In this document: positions 43,202 through 52,327 of the stretch, in pieces | Position numbering within the stretch: position 1 is the stretch's first letter | Layout: every line of letters begins with the position of its first letter | Program-made: the position numbers and the translations under genes | The notes under the pieces: generated by a model | What the model was told of the DNA's origin: nothing | Databases searched by the model: none | Seen by the model: only the letters and a program-made list of their open reading frames with translations | Assembly: GCF_015351475.1 (NCBI RefSeq) | Contig: NZ_JADKPR010000007.1 | Coordinates: forward strand, 1 to 64,000 | Origin: Flavobacterium sp. HJJ | GTDB taxonomy: Bacteria > Bacteroidota > Bacteroidia > Flavobacteriales > Flavobacteriaceae | Reading direction: 5' to 3' | Length of the DNA stretch: 64,000 nucleotides

Positions 43202-44262
43202 CAGCTTGAAATTAAAGTGAAACTATGATCTATTCCGTTGCGCTGATTGTACAACAAAATTGTATTATACGTTTCTTTATCTATTGCATTTACTTTTACA
43301 ATATCGGGAATACTTTGAGTCTGAATAATTTTGGCTCCAACCCACAGCCCAAATGCCGAGGCAGTATTATACTCGCCACTCAAATGTTTGTAATAAATCT
43401 GTGGTATATCTGCAAAAGTAACTTCTGATAAATCTTTATAATACAAATCAGAATCCACATCGCCATTATAACCCAAAACTACTGCATCAATATCCGTAAG
43501 CTTCAAATTATTGAAAGCCAAAAAAGAACTGATTTTATTTTCAATTTTATCAATTTCCAATATATTCAGAATTTCAACATCCAAAACAGCAGCTATTGTT
43601 GCTGCTTTCTTTTCTTTTTCAACTACAAAAAACGCAGCTCCTTCACCCTGAACAGCACCTTTGGTTGTACTTTTTAAAAATGAATCAAGTCCTTGGTTTT
43701 CATTTTTTACAAAACCTGCAAGTCTGAAAAGTGACATTGTATAATCGGCCGTTTCATCTATTCCGCCAACCAATACGGAAGAAGCATCATTTTCATCCAT
43801 CATCATTTTGGCATCAAATAGTGCCGATTCAAAAGAAATAGAACCATTTACATACGTCAAATTATAGGCTTTGCATTGCAGTCCCAACGCAATTTGACCG
43901 CCAACAGTATTGTGTGTCGATTGAATAAAAGAGGTAGGCGTTAAAAACTCTTCATTGTTATCCAAAATTGCCTTCAAAAATTTCTCCGAATCTTCGATAC
44001 AGCCCATTCCGGTTCCAGTAATAATGGCATCAACGGTCTCCAGCTGAGCTTCCCGCAAAGCCAGAGTCGAAGCAACTATACCATTTTTAACTCCTTTTGC
44101 CATTCTCCTGCTCGCTGCTGGAGATATAAAATCCTTATAAACAGGCTGATTAATGGGTAAAACAGTATCCACCTCATTTACTGCCGATTCTTCAAGAAAA
44201 AGACTATCAAAGGTTTTTTGGGCCGAAATACAGCCTAATCCATTTATAAAAATCTTACTCAT
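43198..44262 (-). CDS. Ketosynthase-like protein lacking the active Cys (chain-length-factor type)
   Basis: A 354-residue thiolase-fold protein related to beta-ketoacyl synthases. At the position of the active Cys it reads LTYVNGSISFESAL (residues ~135-148), so no Cys is present, and the His motifs are also eroded. This is the pattern of a chain-length factor, which pairs with an active ketosynthase and shapes its tunnel. The obvious partner is the active enzyme encoded 122 bp upstream (44384-45586). In aryl polyene systems such heterodimers set polyene length. Confidence 0.8.
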   Translation of the reverse strand: MSKIFINGLGCISAQKTFDSLFLEESAVNEVDTVLPINQPVYKDFISPAASRRMAKGVKNGIVASTLALREAQLETVDAIITGTGMGCIEDSEKFLKAILDNNEEFLTPTSFIQSTHNTVGGQIALGLQCKAYNLTYVNGSISFESALFDAKMMMDENDASSVLVGGIDETADYTMSLFRLAGFVKNENQGLDSFLKSTTKGAVQGEGAAFFVVEKEKKAATIAAVLDVEILNILEIDKIENKISSFLAFNNLKLTDIDAVVLGYNGDVDSDLYYKDLSEVTFADIPQIYYKHLSGEYNTASAFGLWVGAKIIQTQSIPDIVKVNAIDKETYNTILLYNQRNGIDHSFTLISSC

Positions 44263-44282
44263 TTTTAATCAAAAAAGTTAAC

Positions 44283-44365
44283 ACGAATTGCACTAATTTG
44301 CACGAATTTACACGAATATAAAACATTAGCCTTTTAATTTCACAAACCAATTCGTGCTAATTCGT
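44283..44365. repeat. Inverted repeat of ACGAATT type between ketosynthase genes
   Basis: Copies of CACGAATT and its complement lie at 44283-44317 and 44350-44365, forming an imperfect hairpin in the 121-bp gap between the two ketosynthase genes. It is one of the larger gaps in the cluster and may lower expression of the genes that follow. Confidence 0.55.
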
Positions 44366-44383
44366 AAAATTAGTATTCTATTT

Positions 44384-45586
44384 TTATTCGCTTTTAGAAA
44401 ATATCAAAGTCGAACAATTTCCTCCAAATCCAAAAGAATTAGAAAGCACATGTTCTATATTTTTATGCTTTAAAGCTGTTTGGGGTACCAAATCAAACTC
44501 AGCCATTGGCGTCTCAAAATTCAAATTTGGAAAAACGACGTTATTTTGAATTGCCAATACACTATACACGGCTTCAATAGCAGCGGCAGCGGCCAATGTA
44601 TGTCCTGTAAAAGGCTTGGTAGAACTAAAATCGGGAACCTTATTTTCGCCAAACAGCCGAACCATTGCCCGCCCTTCGGATAAATCATTATTTGGAGTTG
44701 CAGTTCCGTGGACATTGACATAATCAATCTGCTCCGGTTTCAATTGGGCTGCCTTAAATGCTTTTTCCATTGCCAGAAAAGCACCATCTCCATTTTCTGA
44801 AGAAGCAGTTTGATGAAAAGCATCATTTGCATTGGCATAACCCGAAACTCTTGCCAAAACTTTTTTGTTTTCTTTTTTAACCAATTCTTCTGATTCCAAA
44901 ACCAGAAAGGCAGCGGCTTCTCCGAGATTTAATCCTTTTCTATTATTATCGAATGGCTTATTATAACCATCCGATAAAATCATCAGTGTTTTAAATCCAT
45001 TGATGGTAAATTTGGACATTGCATCTGTTCCGCCCACAATAACACGATCCAATTTACCGGATTTTATCATTCTGGCTCCCAGCATTATGGCATTTGCAGC
45101 CGACGAGCACGCAGTACTGATGGTAGTTACAAAACCTTCCAACCCCAGTTCGTTTGCCATTTTATCGGTATTATCACCTGCATTATGACAGCTGATGTAT
45201 TTTACAACATCAGGATTTTCAAAATATTCTTGGTAATAGCGTTCTGTCATATCCATTCCGCCCACACTCGTAGCTGAGATTAATCCCGTTTTATACTCGT
45301 TAATAGAAGTAATTCCGGCATCTTTTACCGCTTGTTTAGCAGCGATGGTTCCAAGCATGGCGGTTCGGGAAAAATTATTGTCCTTCCCTAAGCCCAGCTC
45401 ATCTATTAATTCCTGATTGGTCTTTTTAATTTCACCCACCTTGATAACATCGGCATGAACGGTTACAATATTCTCGATCGTTGTAATTCCTGCCTGGCTA
45501 TTCAGCAATGCATTATAATTTTCCTCAACTGAATTTCCAATTGAAGAAATAATACCCATTCCGGTAATGGCGACACCTTTATTCAT
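44384..45586 (-). CDS. Beta-ketoacyl-ACP synthase (FabF-like, active)
   Basis: A 400-residue condensing enzyme with a full catalytic triad: Cys160 (TTISTACSSAANA), His293 (VNVHGTATP) and His329 (FTGHTLAAAA). The end HVLSNSFGFGGNCSTLIF is typical of the family. It should elongate the aryl polyene or an alkyl chain on an acyl carrier protein, probably as a heterodimer with the Cys-less protein encoded downstream. Confidence 0.92.
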   Translation of the reverse strand: MNKGVAITGMGIISSIGNSVEENYNALLNSQAGITTIENIVTVHADVIKVGEIKKTNQELIDELGLGKDNNFSRTAMLGTIAAKQAVKDAGITSINEYKTGLISATSVGGMDMTERYYQEYFENPDVVKYISCHNAGDNTDKMANELGLEGFVTTISTACSSAANAIMLGARMIKSGKLDRVIVGGTDAMSKFTINGFKTLMILSDGYNKPFDNNRKGLNLGEAAAFLVLESEELVKKENKKVLARVSGYANANDAFHQTASSENGDGAFLAMEKAFKAAQLKPEQIDYVNVHGTATPNNDLSEGRAMVRLFGENKVPDFSSTKPFTGHTLAAAAAIEAVYSVLAIQNNVVFPNLNFETPMAEFDLVPQTALKHKNIEHVLSNSFGFGGNCSTLIFSKSE

Positions 45587-45682
45587 TATAGATTTTTTGA
45601 TTTTAGATTTCGAATAAACAGAACATTAAATAAAAATAGTATTTCTAAACTTTAACTCTCCAAAATGTGAGTTGAAAACTTA

Positions 45683-46084
45683 TTATCTGACAATCCAATT
45701 TTCAAGTTCAATACCTTTCAATCTTTCGAAATCTTTAATATTTTCGGTTACTAAAATTAATTTATTTTCTATTGCAGCTGCACCAATTAATAAATCGAAA
45801 TCATCATTTTGAGGTTTACCTAATTTATTTAAACGGACTTTTTCTTCAGCGTATTTTTTTATTGAACCGTAGATTGGAATTATGACAATTCCTTTTAAAA
45901 AAATATCTACTGCTTTGTGCGATTTTATTTTGTCGGCACTATTTTCAGCACCAAATCTTAATTCTAAAACCGTAATTTCTGAGATATAGCAATTTTCGAG
46001 ACCTTTTGATTTAAGTATTTTGTCAACTTCAAATTTTCCGCGCAAAAAATGTACACAAATATTAGTATCAAGTAAATATTTCAT
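45683..46084 (-). CDS. vapC: VapC-like PIN-domain toxin
   Basis: A 133-residue PIN-domain ribonuclease. The acidic metal-binding residues are in place: YLLDTNICVHFLRG (Asp6), a Glu in ITVLELRFGAE, and DDFDLLIGAAAIEN, ending LVTENIKDFERLKGIELENW. VapC toxins usually cut tRNA or rRNA and are held in check by the antitoxin encoded just upstream. The start codon overlaps the antitoxin stop by 1 bp. The pair lies between pigment genes that are otherwise nearly contiguous, so it is an insertion or an addiction element within the cluster. Confidence 0.88.
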   Translation of the reverse strand: MKYLLDTNICVHFLRGKFEVDKILKSKGLENCYISEITVLELRFGAENSADKIKSHKAVDIFLKGIVIIPIYGSIKKYAEEKVRLNKLGKPQNDDFDLLIGAAAIENKLILVTENIKDFERLKGIELENWIVR

Positions 46085-46323
46085 TAGAATTTAATTTCTT
46101 TCGTTCTAAATTTTCTACTTGATTTTATATCTGCATTTATTTCATCGGAAGTTTTTTCAGTCGAAAAAGCACCAAAAGATTTATAAAAATTATTTTCTTT
46201 GTTTTTAGTTTCCGCCTTTAATGATTTCGTTAACTTTTCTATAAGTTCAAGTTTGCTCATTGAATCTAAACTCTCGAATAATCCAAAATAATTTTCTATT
46301 ATATTTTTGTCTGTAAAAGTCAT
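46084..46323 (-). CDS. Antitoxin of the VapC-like toxin
   Basis: A 79-residue protein encoded directly before the PIN toxin with a 1-bp overlap, the usual antitoxin position. The N-terminal helical part (IENYFGLFESLDSMSKLELIEKLTKSLKAE) could mediate DNA binding or dimerisation; the basic C-terminal part (DEINADIKSSRKFRTKEIKF) is likely to wrap the toxin. I do not recognise its DNA-binding family. Confidence 0.75.
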   Translation of the reverse strand: MTFTDKNIIENYFGLFESLDSMSKLELIEKLTKSLKAETKNKENNFYKSFGAFSTEKTSDEINADIKSSRKFRTKEIKF

Positions 46324-46445
46324 TTTGCGATGTTTTAATTCAAAGATAGACTATTTTACATTTTTTGTCAAATGATTTATCCCAATGTCTGATGCTGAAT
46401 CAGAGTAAAAGATTATTACTTAAATCTGTCCTCTAAATTCTAAAA

Positions 46446-46703
46446 TTATTTCACTCTATTCTCCGAAATATAAGCTGCCATAACTTCGATAGACTTAAAA
46501 ATAGTCTTTCCCTCTTTTGGATCTACTAATTTAATTCCATAATCTTTATCAAGCATCACAATAAGTTCCAACGCATCAATAGAATCAAGTCCTAAACCAT
46601 CTCCAAACAATGCATCGTCATCATTAATATCAGCAACAGTGATATCTTCAAGGTTTAAAACTTCTATTATTTTACTTTTTAATTCCTGCTTTAATGCTTC
46701 CAT
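46446..46703 (-). CDS. Acyl carrier protein 1
   Basis: An 85-residue carrier protein. The phosphopantetheine attachment site is Ser41 in GDGLGLDSIDALELIVML, with a usual four-helix pattern. It carries the growing polyene or alkyl chain as a thioester. A second carrier lies at 57957. The gene is separated by 2 bp from the KS-like gene upstream. Confidence 0.92.
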   Translation of the reverse strand: MEALKQELKSKIIEVLNLEDITVADINDDDALFGDGLGLDSIDALELIVMLDKDYGIKLVDPKEGKTIFKSIEVMAAYISENRVK

Positions 46704-46705
46704 AA

Positions 46706-47320
46706 TTATTTATTGTATAGTTTTTTTAATTGTTCGTGATTGTGTTCTCTTTCGCCTTTTTTATCAAGCAGATAAAAAAAGGCTTTGTACTCTTCATTAT
46801 AATATTCCACCCATCCGCATAAAACTTTGTCTGCTTTTTGGGTTTCCAAAAGTATATTGCAGTAGTTTTCCATAAATACCGGGTCATAGTCCGCAAATAT
46901 AAAGAAAGAATTTTCGCTTTTCAATTGATGTTTAATACTTATTTCTCCTAAACAGATATTAGGTAATGTATAAACAAAAACTGCCGGACTTGGGTAATAA
47001 TTCTCAGAATCTGAAATCGAATTCTGATGCTTAACATCGGTATCCAAACTCGAGGATTTATTAGCAAATACTAATGCAGTATTGCTTTCTGCTGAATTTT
47101 CGGCTGTCGCCAAAAGTAATTCGGCACCTAAAAAAGCCAATTTACTCAAATTATCCATTTTAAAAAACTTCGGATAATTTATTTCAAAATGCTGATATCC
47201 TTTCTTTGAAAAACCGGCAAACGAATCCTCTTCGGCAGTAAAAACGGCTTCTCCATTCAAAAAAACTGTATTTTTCTGAATGGTACAAAAAGAGTGAATA
47301 TAATTTTTATTTACTGTCAT
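46706..47320 (-). CDS. Short ketosynthase-like protein
   Basis: A 204-residue protein with segments of the beta-ketoacyl synthase N-terminal fold ([39 protein letters not shown], then [34 protein letters not shown]). It is only half the usual length and lacks both the Cys and the His motifs. It is encoded between an active ketosynthase (1-bp overlap) and an acyl carrier protein (2-bp gap). It may be a non-catalytic partner of that enzyme. Such short proteins are seen in aryl polyene clusters, but their function is not settled. Confidence 0.75.
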   Translation of the reverse strand: MTVNKNYIHSFCTIQKNTVFLNGEAVFTAEEDSFAGFSKKGYQHFEINYPKFFKMDNLSKLAFLGAELLLATAENSAESNTALVFANKSSSLDTDVKHQNSISDSENYYPSPAVFVYTLPNICLGEISIKHQLKSENSFFIFADYDPVFMENYCNILLETQKADKVLCGWVEYYNEEYKAFFYLLDKKGEREHNHEQLKKLYNK

Positions 47321-48453
47321 TAGTATACTTTTTCAAATAAAACAGCTGTATTGCATCCTCCAAAACCTGAAGCAGTTTTTAGAAAATAACGAATGTCCGC
47401 ATCCGTCTTTTTTTCAATAACCTTAATCGGCTGGGTTACTCCAATGGTATCAAATCCTAATGAAGCAAACAATGTATTATCCTTAACCGATTCTATTCCG
47501 ATAACGGTTTCTAATAATCCCGAAGCTCCTAATGTATGCCCGTAATACCCTTTAAAACTATTTACCGGTACATTTTCGAGTTCTAACCTGTTTAACGCAA
47601 TAGCTTCCATCTCGTCATTATAAGGTGTTGCCGTACCATGAGCTGAAATATAATCGATTCGATTACTGTCTATTTTGGCTTCCGCCAAAGCGCTTTGAAT
47701 ACTTCGGTAAAGCCCTTCTCCTGTTCTGGAAGGTCCCGAAATATGGTTGGCATCATTAATGGAGCCATCGCCTATTATTTTTATTTTAGCGTTTTCTTTA
47801 TTTGAAGAAACCAAAACGGCGGCTGCAGCTTCTCCCAGACTTACTCCCGTTCTGTTAACCGAATAAGGCTTGCACGGCAAATTACTCATTGCCTGAAAGG
47901 AGTTGAATCCCGATAAAACAAATTTTGAAACTTCATCACCAGCGACAACAAATACATTGTCATATAAATTCGCCTGAATTAACCTTTTGGCAACTGAAAC
48001 TGCCAAAATTCCTGAAACACAAGCATTAGAAACCACAATAGGTTCGTTTTTGAATCCAAAAAAAGCAGCAATTTTTTTAGCCAGTTCATTCAAATAAGCG
48101 GATTCAATATTACTTGAATTTTCTAAAGCGTTTATATTTCCCTTGGTTGTCGAAAGTATAAAACCGGTACGCTCGTCTGATGCCGCTTTTACATTTTTAA
48201 TGATTGGTTCCAATGCCAAAATCATCATTTTCTCCAATCTCGAATAACCCTCTGCAGAAGTCACTTTGGCGAAAGCCAAATCCAATTCAGCATCATTAAT
48301 AACAGCTGCATAAAAAGGTGCATTCAGTAACTTTGGATTATCCTGCAATTGAATACCGGAAACCCCATTACCAATGTTTTTTATATTGGCAGCAACATCA
48401 AACCCAATGGGTGTAATGCAGTTCGTTTCGGTTATAAAAACTTCTTTTGCCAT
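47320..48453 (-). CDS. Beta-ketoacyl-ACP synthase (active, second)
   Basis: A 377-residue condensing enzyme with Cys145 ([12 protein letters not shown]), His272 (ISAHGTATP) and His306 ([11 protein letters not shown]). It closes with [17 protein letters not shown]. It is one of three complete FabF-type enzymes in the cluster, each in a different gene context, which suggests division of labour between starter, polyene and alkyl chains. The gene overlaps the short KS-like gene by 1 bp. Confidence 0.9.
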   Translation of the reverse strand: MAKEVFITETNCITPIGFDVAANIKNIGNGVSGIQLQDNPKLLNAPFYAAVINDAELDLAFAKVTSAEGYSRLEKMMILALEPIIKNVKAASDERTGFILSTTKGNINALENSSNIESAYLNELAKKIAAFFGFKNEPIVVSNACVSGILAVSVAKRLIQANLYDNVFVVAGDEVSKFVLSGFNSFQAMSNLPCKPYSVNRTGVSLGEAAAAVLVSSNKENAKIKIIGDGSINDANHISGPSRTGEGLYRSIQSALAEAKIDSNRIDYISAHGTATPYNDEMEAIALNRLELENVPVNSFKGYYGHTLGASGLLETVIGIESVKDNTLFASLGFDTIGVTQPIKVIEKKTDADIRYFLKTASGFGGCNTAVLFEKVY

Positions 48454-48454
48454 G

Positions 48455-48904
48455 CTATTTAACTAAGCCTACTTTTCTTTTCCATTCCGTGTAAAATGGA
48501 GGGTTTGTCAACATTAATTCACCGTGTTTGTCTAAAAAAACCTGAACGGTTTCACCTGTACAGACCACTTCATTTTTTATATTGTAAATGGTAAACCTGT
48601 ATATCATTTTTGCTGCGGGCGTATCTACAATAGTCGTTTCTATCCGGGCTACATCACCGTAACGCAGCGACAATTTATGTTCTAGAGTTGTTTTTACAAT
48701 GGGAGTCGTAAACTCATTGGCAAAAACATCCAGATAGGCAAGACCATGTTTACGTCCAAAGGCTTCCCTTCCATCCTCAAAATAAGTAATATAATGACCA
48801 TGCCATACTATTCCAAGTGAATCTGCTTCGTTAAATCGAACACGAATTTCCTGTGAAACAGTCAAGGCAGCTGCTTCTTTATACAGCTCTTTTCTTCTTA
48901 TCAT
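48455..48904 (-). CDS. 4HBT-type acyl thioesterase
   Basis: A 149-residue hotdog thioesterase of the 4-hydroxybenzoyl-CoA thioesterase type. The signature RFNEADSLGIVWHGHYITYFEDGREAFGRKHG (about residues 23-54) carries the catalytic acid. It could release an acyl chain from its carrier or edit stalled intermediates. It overlaps the ABC permease gene by 26 bp. Confidence 0.88.
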   Translation of the reverse strand: MIRRKELYKEAAALTVSQEIRVRFNEADSLGIVWHGHYITYFEDGREAFGRKHGLAYLDVFANEFTTPIVKTTLEHKLSLRYGDVARIETTIVDTPAAKMIYRFTIYNIKNEVVCTGETVQVFLDKHGELMLTNPPFYTEWKRKVGLVK

Positions 48905-50162
48905 ACAGCAATGCTAAAGTTGTGGTAACTATAAAAAATAAAAACAATAAAAATAATTCAGGCAGCAGATCCAATAGAGATCCGTTGCGCAAAAGTACAT
49001 CATAAAAAGCTTCCAGACCCCAATTCATTGGTGAGGATTGTGCGATAATCTGCATCACCTTGGGCATGGCAAACACCGGAACCCAAACACCGCCAATAGC
49101 AGCCAAAATTATCACAGACGTAGCACCAAACGGAGCCGATTGTTCCTGTGTCTTGGCAATAGTTCCCAATAATATTCCGAAACCAATCGCTGCTAAACCT
49201 GAAAACAGTGCTACGATACTCATTAAAATTAAATTTCCTTCAACATTTAAAGGGGGTAACCCTAAATGCGGAAACAGAAATACAGCCACTGCAATCATCA
49301 TGTAAAACTGTATCAGGCAAATGATTAAATACATCACTGTTTTACCCGCCAAAACAACTCTGTTGGAAACAGGATTGGTTCGCAATCGCACAAAAGTCCC
49401 TTGACTTTTTTCCTTTACCATATTGATTGACAACGGAATTACAATAAAAAAAACTGCAAAAAGTGTCCAAGCAGGAACATTATGCTGCACCGAATTCGGA
49501 AGAATTTCTTTGTCATTTATTTTCGGAATAATCTCTTTGAATGTAATAAAACTTTTTTGTTCAAATTGAGCATCCTCGCCGCCAAGTTCATCCTGAAAAG
49601 AAGTATAAATCGATTTGGTTTCTATTTGGGCAATCATTTTGTCGATAGCATTCATCACGCCGCTTCTAAAACTCAATTGAACCGCAGGATCAAAATAAAG
49701 CTTGACCTCTTTTTGATCGACAATTTTTGCAATTGGTTTCGTTGCCAACGAATCTGAAAAACCCAGACTGCTTACAATTTTTTGAACATTCTGATCAATT
49801 TTGGCCTGCAGATCGCTGCTCAAATGCGGCGGAATGATAATTGCCATTTGATATTTTCCGCTAAAAACAGCATCTTTGGCTTCAGCTTCAGTAATTTTTT
49901 TATTGTCAAAAGCGGTAATGACACTAAAAACATCACTCTTTTTTAAATTATCAAAAAGCGTTTTAGAAACCTTTCCATTATCATAATTAACTAAAATTAT
50001 TGGAATTTTAGTCTCTTGTCCTTTTTTATAAGAGCTATCCTGAATAAGTGTAACGGTAATAATTAATACCAATGGCATTAAAAAAAGAGTCACAACACCT
50101 CCCATATCCCGCTTCAACAACAAGAATTCTTTGTAAACAGACATCCAAAGTTTATATAGCAT
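48879..50162 (-). CDS. ABC-2 type exporter permease
   Basis: A 427-residue ABC-2 permease with one N-terminal helix, a ~170-residue periplasmic region (residues ~45-215) and five closely spaced helices in the C-terminal half (from LFAVFFIVIPLSINMVKEKSQGTFVRLRTNP to the end). This layout is that of exporters such as the YhhJ/YadH group. With the ATPase encoded next to it (11-bp overlap) it forms an exporter for a pigment component or another lipid. Confidence 0.9.
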   Translation of the reverse strand: MLYKLWMSVYKEFLLLKRDMGGVVTLFLMPLVLIITVTLIQDSSYKKGQETKIPIILVNYDNGKVSKTLFDNLKKSDVFSVITAFDNKKITEAEAKDAVFSGKYQMAIIIPPHLSSDLQAKIDQNVQKIVSSLGFSDSLATKPIAKIVDQKEVKLYFDPAVQLSFRSGVMNAIDKMIAQIETKSIYTSFQDELGGEDAQFEQKSFITFKEIIPKINDKEILPNSVQHNVPAWTLFAVFFIVIPLSINMVKEKSQGTFVRLRTNPVSNRVVLAGKTVMYLIICLIQFYMMIAVAVFLFPHLGLPPLNVEGNLILMSIVALFSGLAAIGFGILLGTIAKTQEQSAPFGATSVIILAAIGGVWVPVFAMPKVMQIIAQSSPMNWGLEAFYDVLLRNGSLLDLLPELFLLFLFFIVTTTLALLYDKKKRAV

Positions 50163-50904
50163 CTCTCAGTTCTTTTCCTGTTAATGAAATAAAAACATCT
50201 TCAAGATTTCTGGCATTGGCTGTAGCCGCAATTAAATCCTTAGGTGTCCCCTGAGTGTAAATTACTCCTCTGTCGACTATAGCAATATGGTTACAAAAAT
50301 CCTGCGCTTCGGATAAATGGTGTGACGTGTAAATTATGGTTGTACCCTTTTTATTAAGTTCCTTGAGATAATCAATAATTACATTTTTTGAATGTACATC
50401 GACTCCTACCGTAGGTTCATCAAGGAAAAGTACCTTTGGATTATGCAAAATCCCTGCAATCAAATTGACACGGCGTTTCATCCCGCCGGAGAAAGTCTCG
50501 ATACGCTTATCAGCAAATTTCAGCAATCCCAAAAGATCCAGACTGTCAATTACTTTTTCTTTTAGAACGTCACCTTTTAAACCATACATACTCCCAAAAT
50601 ACAGCAGATTCTCTCTTGCTGTCAAGGTTGGATACAAAGCGTATTCCTGAGGAACAACGCCAATTCTATTCTTGATTTCATTGGCATTGGCCGAGTAATT
50701 TAATCCGTCAATCGTGAAAGATCCCGAAGTAGGTTTTACCAAACCGCAAAGAATCGAAATCAATGTTGTTTTACCAGCTCCATTTGGCCCAAGCAGTCCA
50801 AAAATATTTCCTTCGTTTATGTCCATAGAAAAATCATTCAATGAATACATTTCGGCATCATTGTATAATTTAGACAGATGTGATATTTGGATAATTGACT
50901 TCAA
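50152..50904 (-). CDS. ABC exporter ATP-binding protein
   Basis: A 250-residue ATPase with Walker A GPNGAGKTT (near residue 38), the signature FSGGMKRRVNLIAG, Walker B VLFLDEPTVGVD and the switch His in TSHHLSEAQDF. It pairs with the ABC-2 permease encoded immediately downstream. Confidence 0.94.
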   Translation of the reverse strand: MKSIIQISHLSKLYNDAEMYSLNDFSMDINEGNIFGLLGPNGAGKTTLISILCGLVKPTSGSFTIDGLNYSANANEIKNRIGVVPQEYALYPTLTARENLLYFGSMYGLKGDVLKEKVIDSLDLLGLLKFADKRIETFSGGMKRRVNLIAGILHNPKVLFLDEPTVGVDVHSKNVIIDYLKELNKKGTTIIYTSHHLSEAQDFCNHIAIVDRGVIYTQGTPKDLIAATANARNLEDVFISLTGKELRDAI

Positions 50905-50915
50905 TATGATTGTAT

Positions 50916-51914
50916 TTAGCTTATTGCTTTTTTGAGTTTCTTAAAAAACACTTCTTCTTTATCGGCAATACTTAAAAGCTGGTCGGAAAGCAAATTGTAA
51001 ACATCCACTTTGGTACTTCTATTTTTATAAACCCGTGAGGCTTCGACAGCAAAATCTCTCCATAAATCACCTATAGCAGTCATTTCCAGCGACAATTTTT
51101 GCAATTCGTCATTATTCAAAATTACTGCCGCTTCCTGTAAAAAAGCTGCATATATAAATCTAAAACCACCACCCCCGGTTCCAATTTCTTCCTGCATTCT
51201 GACAATTTGAGCCAAATAATGATTCGCTTTTTTAGTTCCTTCCTTAACTGGCCATTTTTTAATTAGCCTGGCAACAAGACGAATTCCGCGAACACCAATT
51301 ATTGGCATTGGCGCCAGCATATCGCGACAGGTATTTTTGATACCCTTTATAATTGCCCCTTTCAAATCTACATTTGCAGGAACCTGAATCGGATAATATA
51401 TTTGACCTCTTGGAGCAAAAGCCCCTTTGGCAAAACGCACTTTATTTAATTCGTCGTGTGTCAATGTAGTTACGTTTTCCATAACTGGATCACTAATTAA
51501 ATAATCCGTTTCTGTTTTTCCATAAACTACCAGATTGTGTGCGTTGAAATGAAAACGGTACTCATCAGGAAAATACGTCAGGTTGTATACACCCACCTGC
51601 AATCCTGAAGGAATATTATTTTTTAAATTTTCGTCCAATGTCTTAACGGCTTTGGCTTGGCTGGAAAATTTTTGTCTTTTAATTTTCAAGCCCAATCGTT
51701 TCGCCAGTCTATTGAAAATTTGTCCCGGCATAGGTCTATAACTTATCGCAGGAGCGTAATTTACTTTTAGAAATGGGAGATAAACGAAGAAAAGTCCCGA
51801 ACCAATTCCAAAAACCATTGGTTCGCTAATATTCAATCCATTATGTTTTAACAAATTGGAAGCCACTCCATTCTCACAATGAGCAGATTGATAATGTGTA
51901 AAATCGGTTTTCAT
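50916..51914 (-). CDS. BtrH-like acyltransferase (BtrH_N / DUF4872)
   Basis: A 332-residue protein. The N-terminal half matches the BtrH_N domain, with Cys13 in HYQSAHCENGVASNLLKHNG and FGIGSGLFFVYLPFL; the C-terminal half matches DUF4872. BtrH in butirosin biosynthesis transfers an acyl group from an acyl carrier protein to an amine through the N-terminal Cys. A similar transfer from carrier protein to another pigment part is therefore a reasonable hypothesis here. It overlaps the next upstream gene by 1 bp. Confidence 0.85.
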   Translation of the reverse strand: MKTDFTHYQSAHCENGVASNLLKHNGLNISEPMVFGIGSGLFFVYLPFLKVNYAPAISYRPMPGQIFNRLAKRLGLKIKRQKFSSQAKAVKTLDENLKNNIPSGLQVGVYNLTYFPDEYRFHFNAHNLVVYGKTETDYLISDPVMENVTTLTHDELNKVRFAKGAFAPRGQIYYPIQVPANVDLKGAIIKGIKNTCRDMLAPMPIIGVRGIRLVARLIKKWPVKEGTKKANHYLAQIVRMQEEIGTGGGGFRFIYAAFLQEAAVILNNDELQKLSLEMTAIGDLWRDFAVEASRVYKNRSTKVDVYNLLSDQLLSIADKEEVFFKKLKKAIS

Positions 51915-52318
51915 TAATTAGTCTTAAAATTTTTCAATTCCTCTACAGTTATATTAAAAGAGTCGGCATATTTTTTTAAAATACTGTCACTTAATCCTGC
52001 GAAAACCTTAGGCTTAAAATGTCTTTTAACACGCCATTGCCACATTCCCACATAACTGGAAAGTACGCCGATATCCATTCTGCATAACTCCATATAATAA
52101 CTAATAGGACTTACCTCGTTGTTTTCTACCTGAGCCTTGGCAACAGCAATTCGTTCGCTAATTTCTTCAATCGAATTAGAAAGAGCAATACTTTTTGGTT
52201 CCCAGCCAGAACTTAAGGCAGTTGTATAATTACCATTTTCATCCGTAGCATACACCAGCTCTTTCATATTTGTTTTAGAAAGATTTCCTTTATCTTGAGG
52301 TACTTCTTCTTTTTTCAT
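51914..52318 (-). CDS. Conserved flexirubin-cluster protein, unknown
   Basis: A 134-residue cytoplasmic protein without a recognised domain. The N-terminal 40 residues are polar, and the C-terminal half is helical with aromatic residues (YYMELCRMDIGVLSSYVGMWQWRVKRHFKPKVFAGLSDSILKKYADSF). It is encoded between the BtrH-like gene (1-bp overlap) and a hotdog gene (9-bp gap), so it is very probably part of the pathway. Confidence 0.72.
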   Translation of the reverse strand: MKKEEVPQDKGNLSKTNMKELVYATDENGNYTTALSSGWEPKSIALSNSIEEISERIAVAKAQVENNEVSPISYYMELCRMDIGVLSSYVGMWQWRVKRHFKPKVFAGLSDSILKKYADSFNITVEELKNFKTN

Positions 52319-52327
52319 TTTCTTTCT

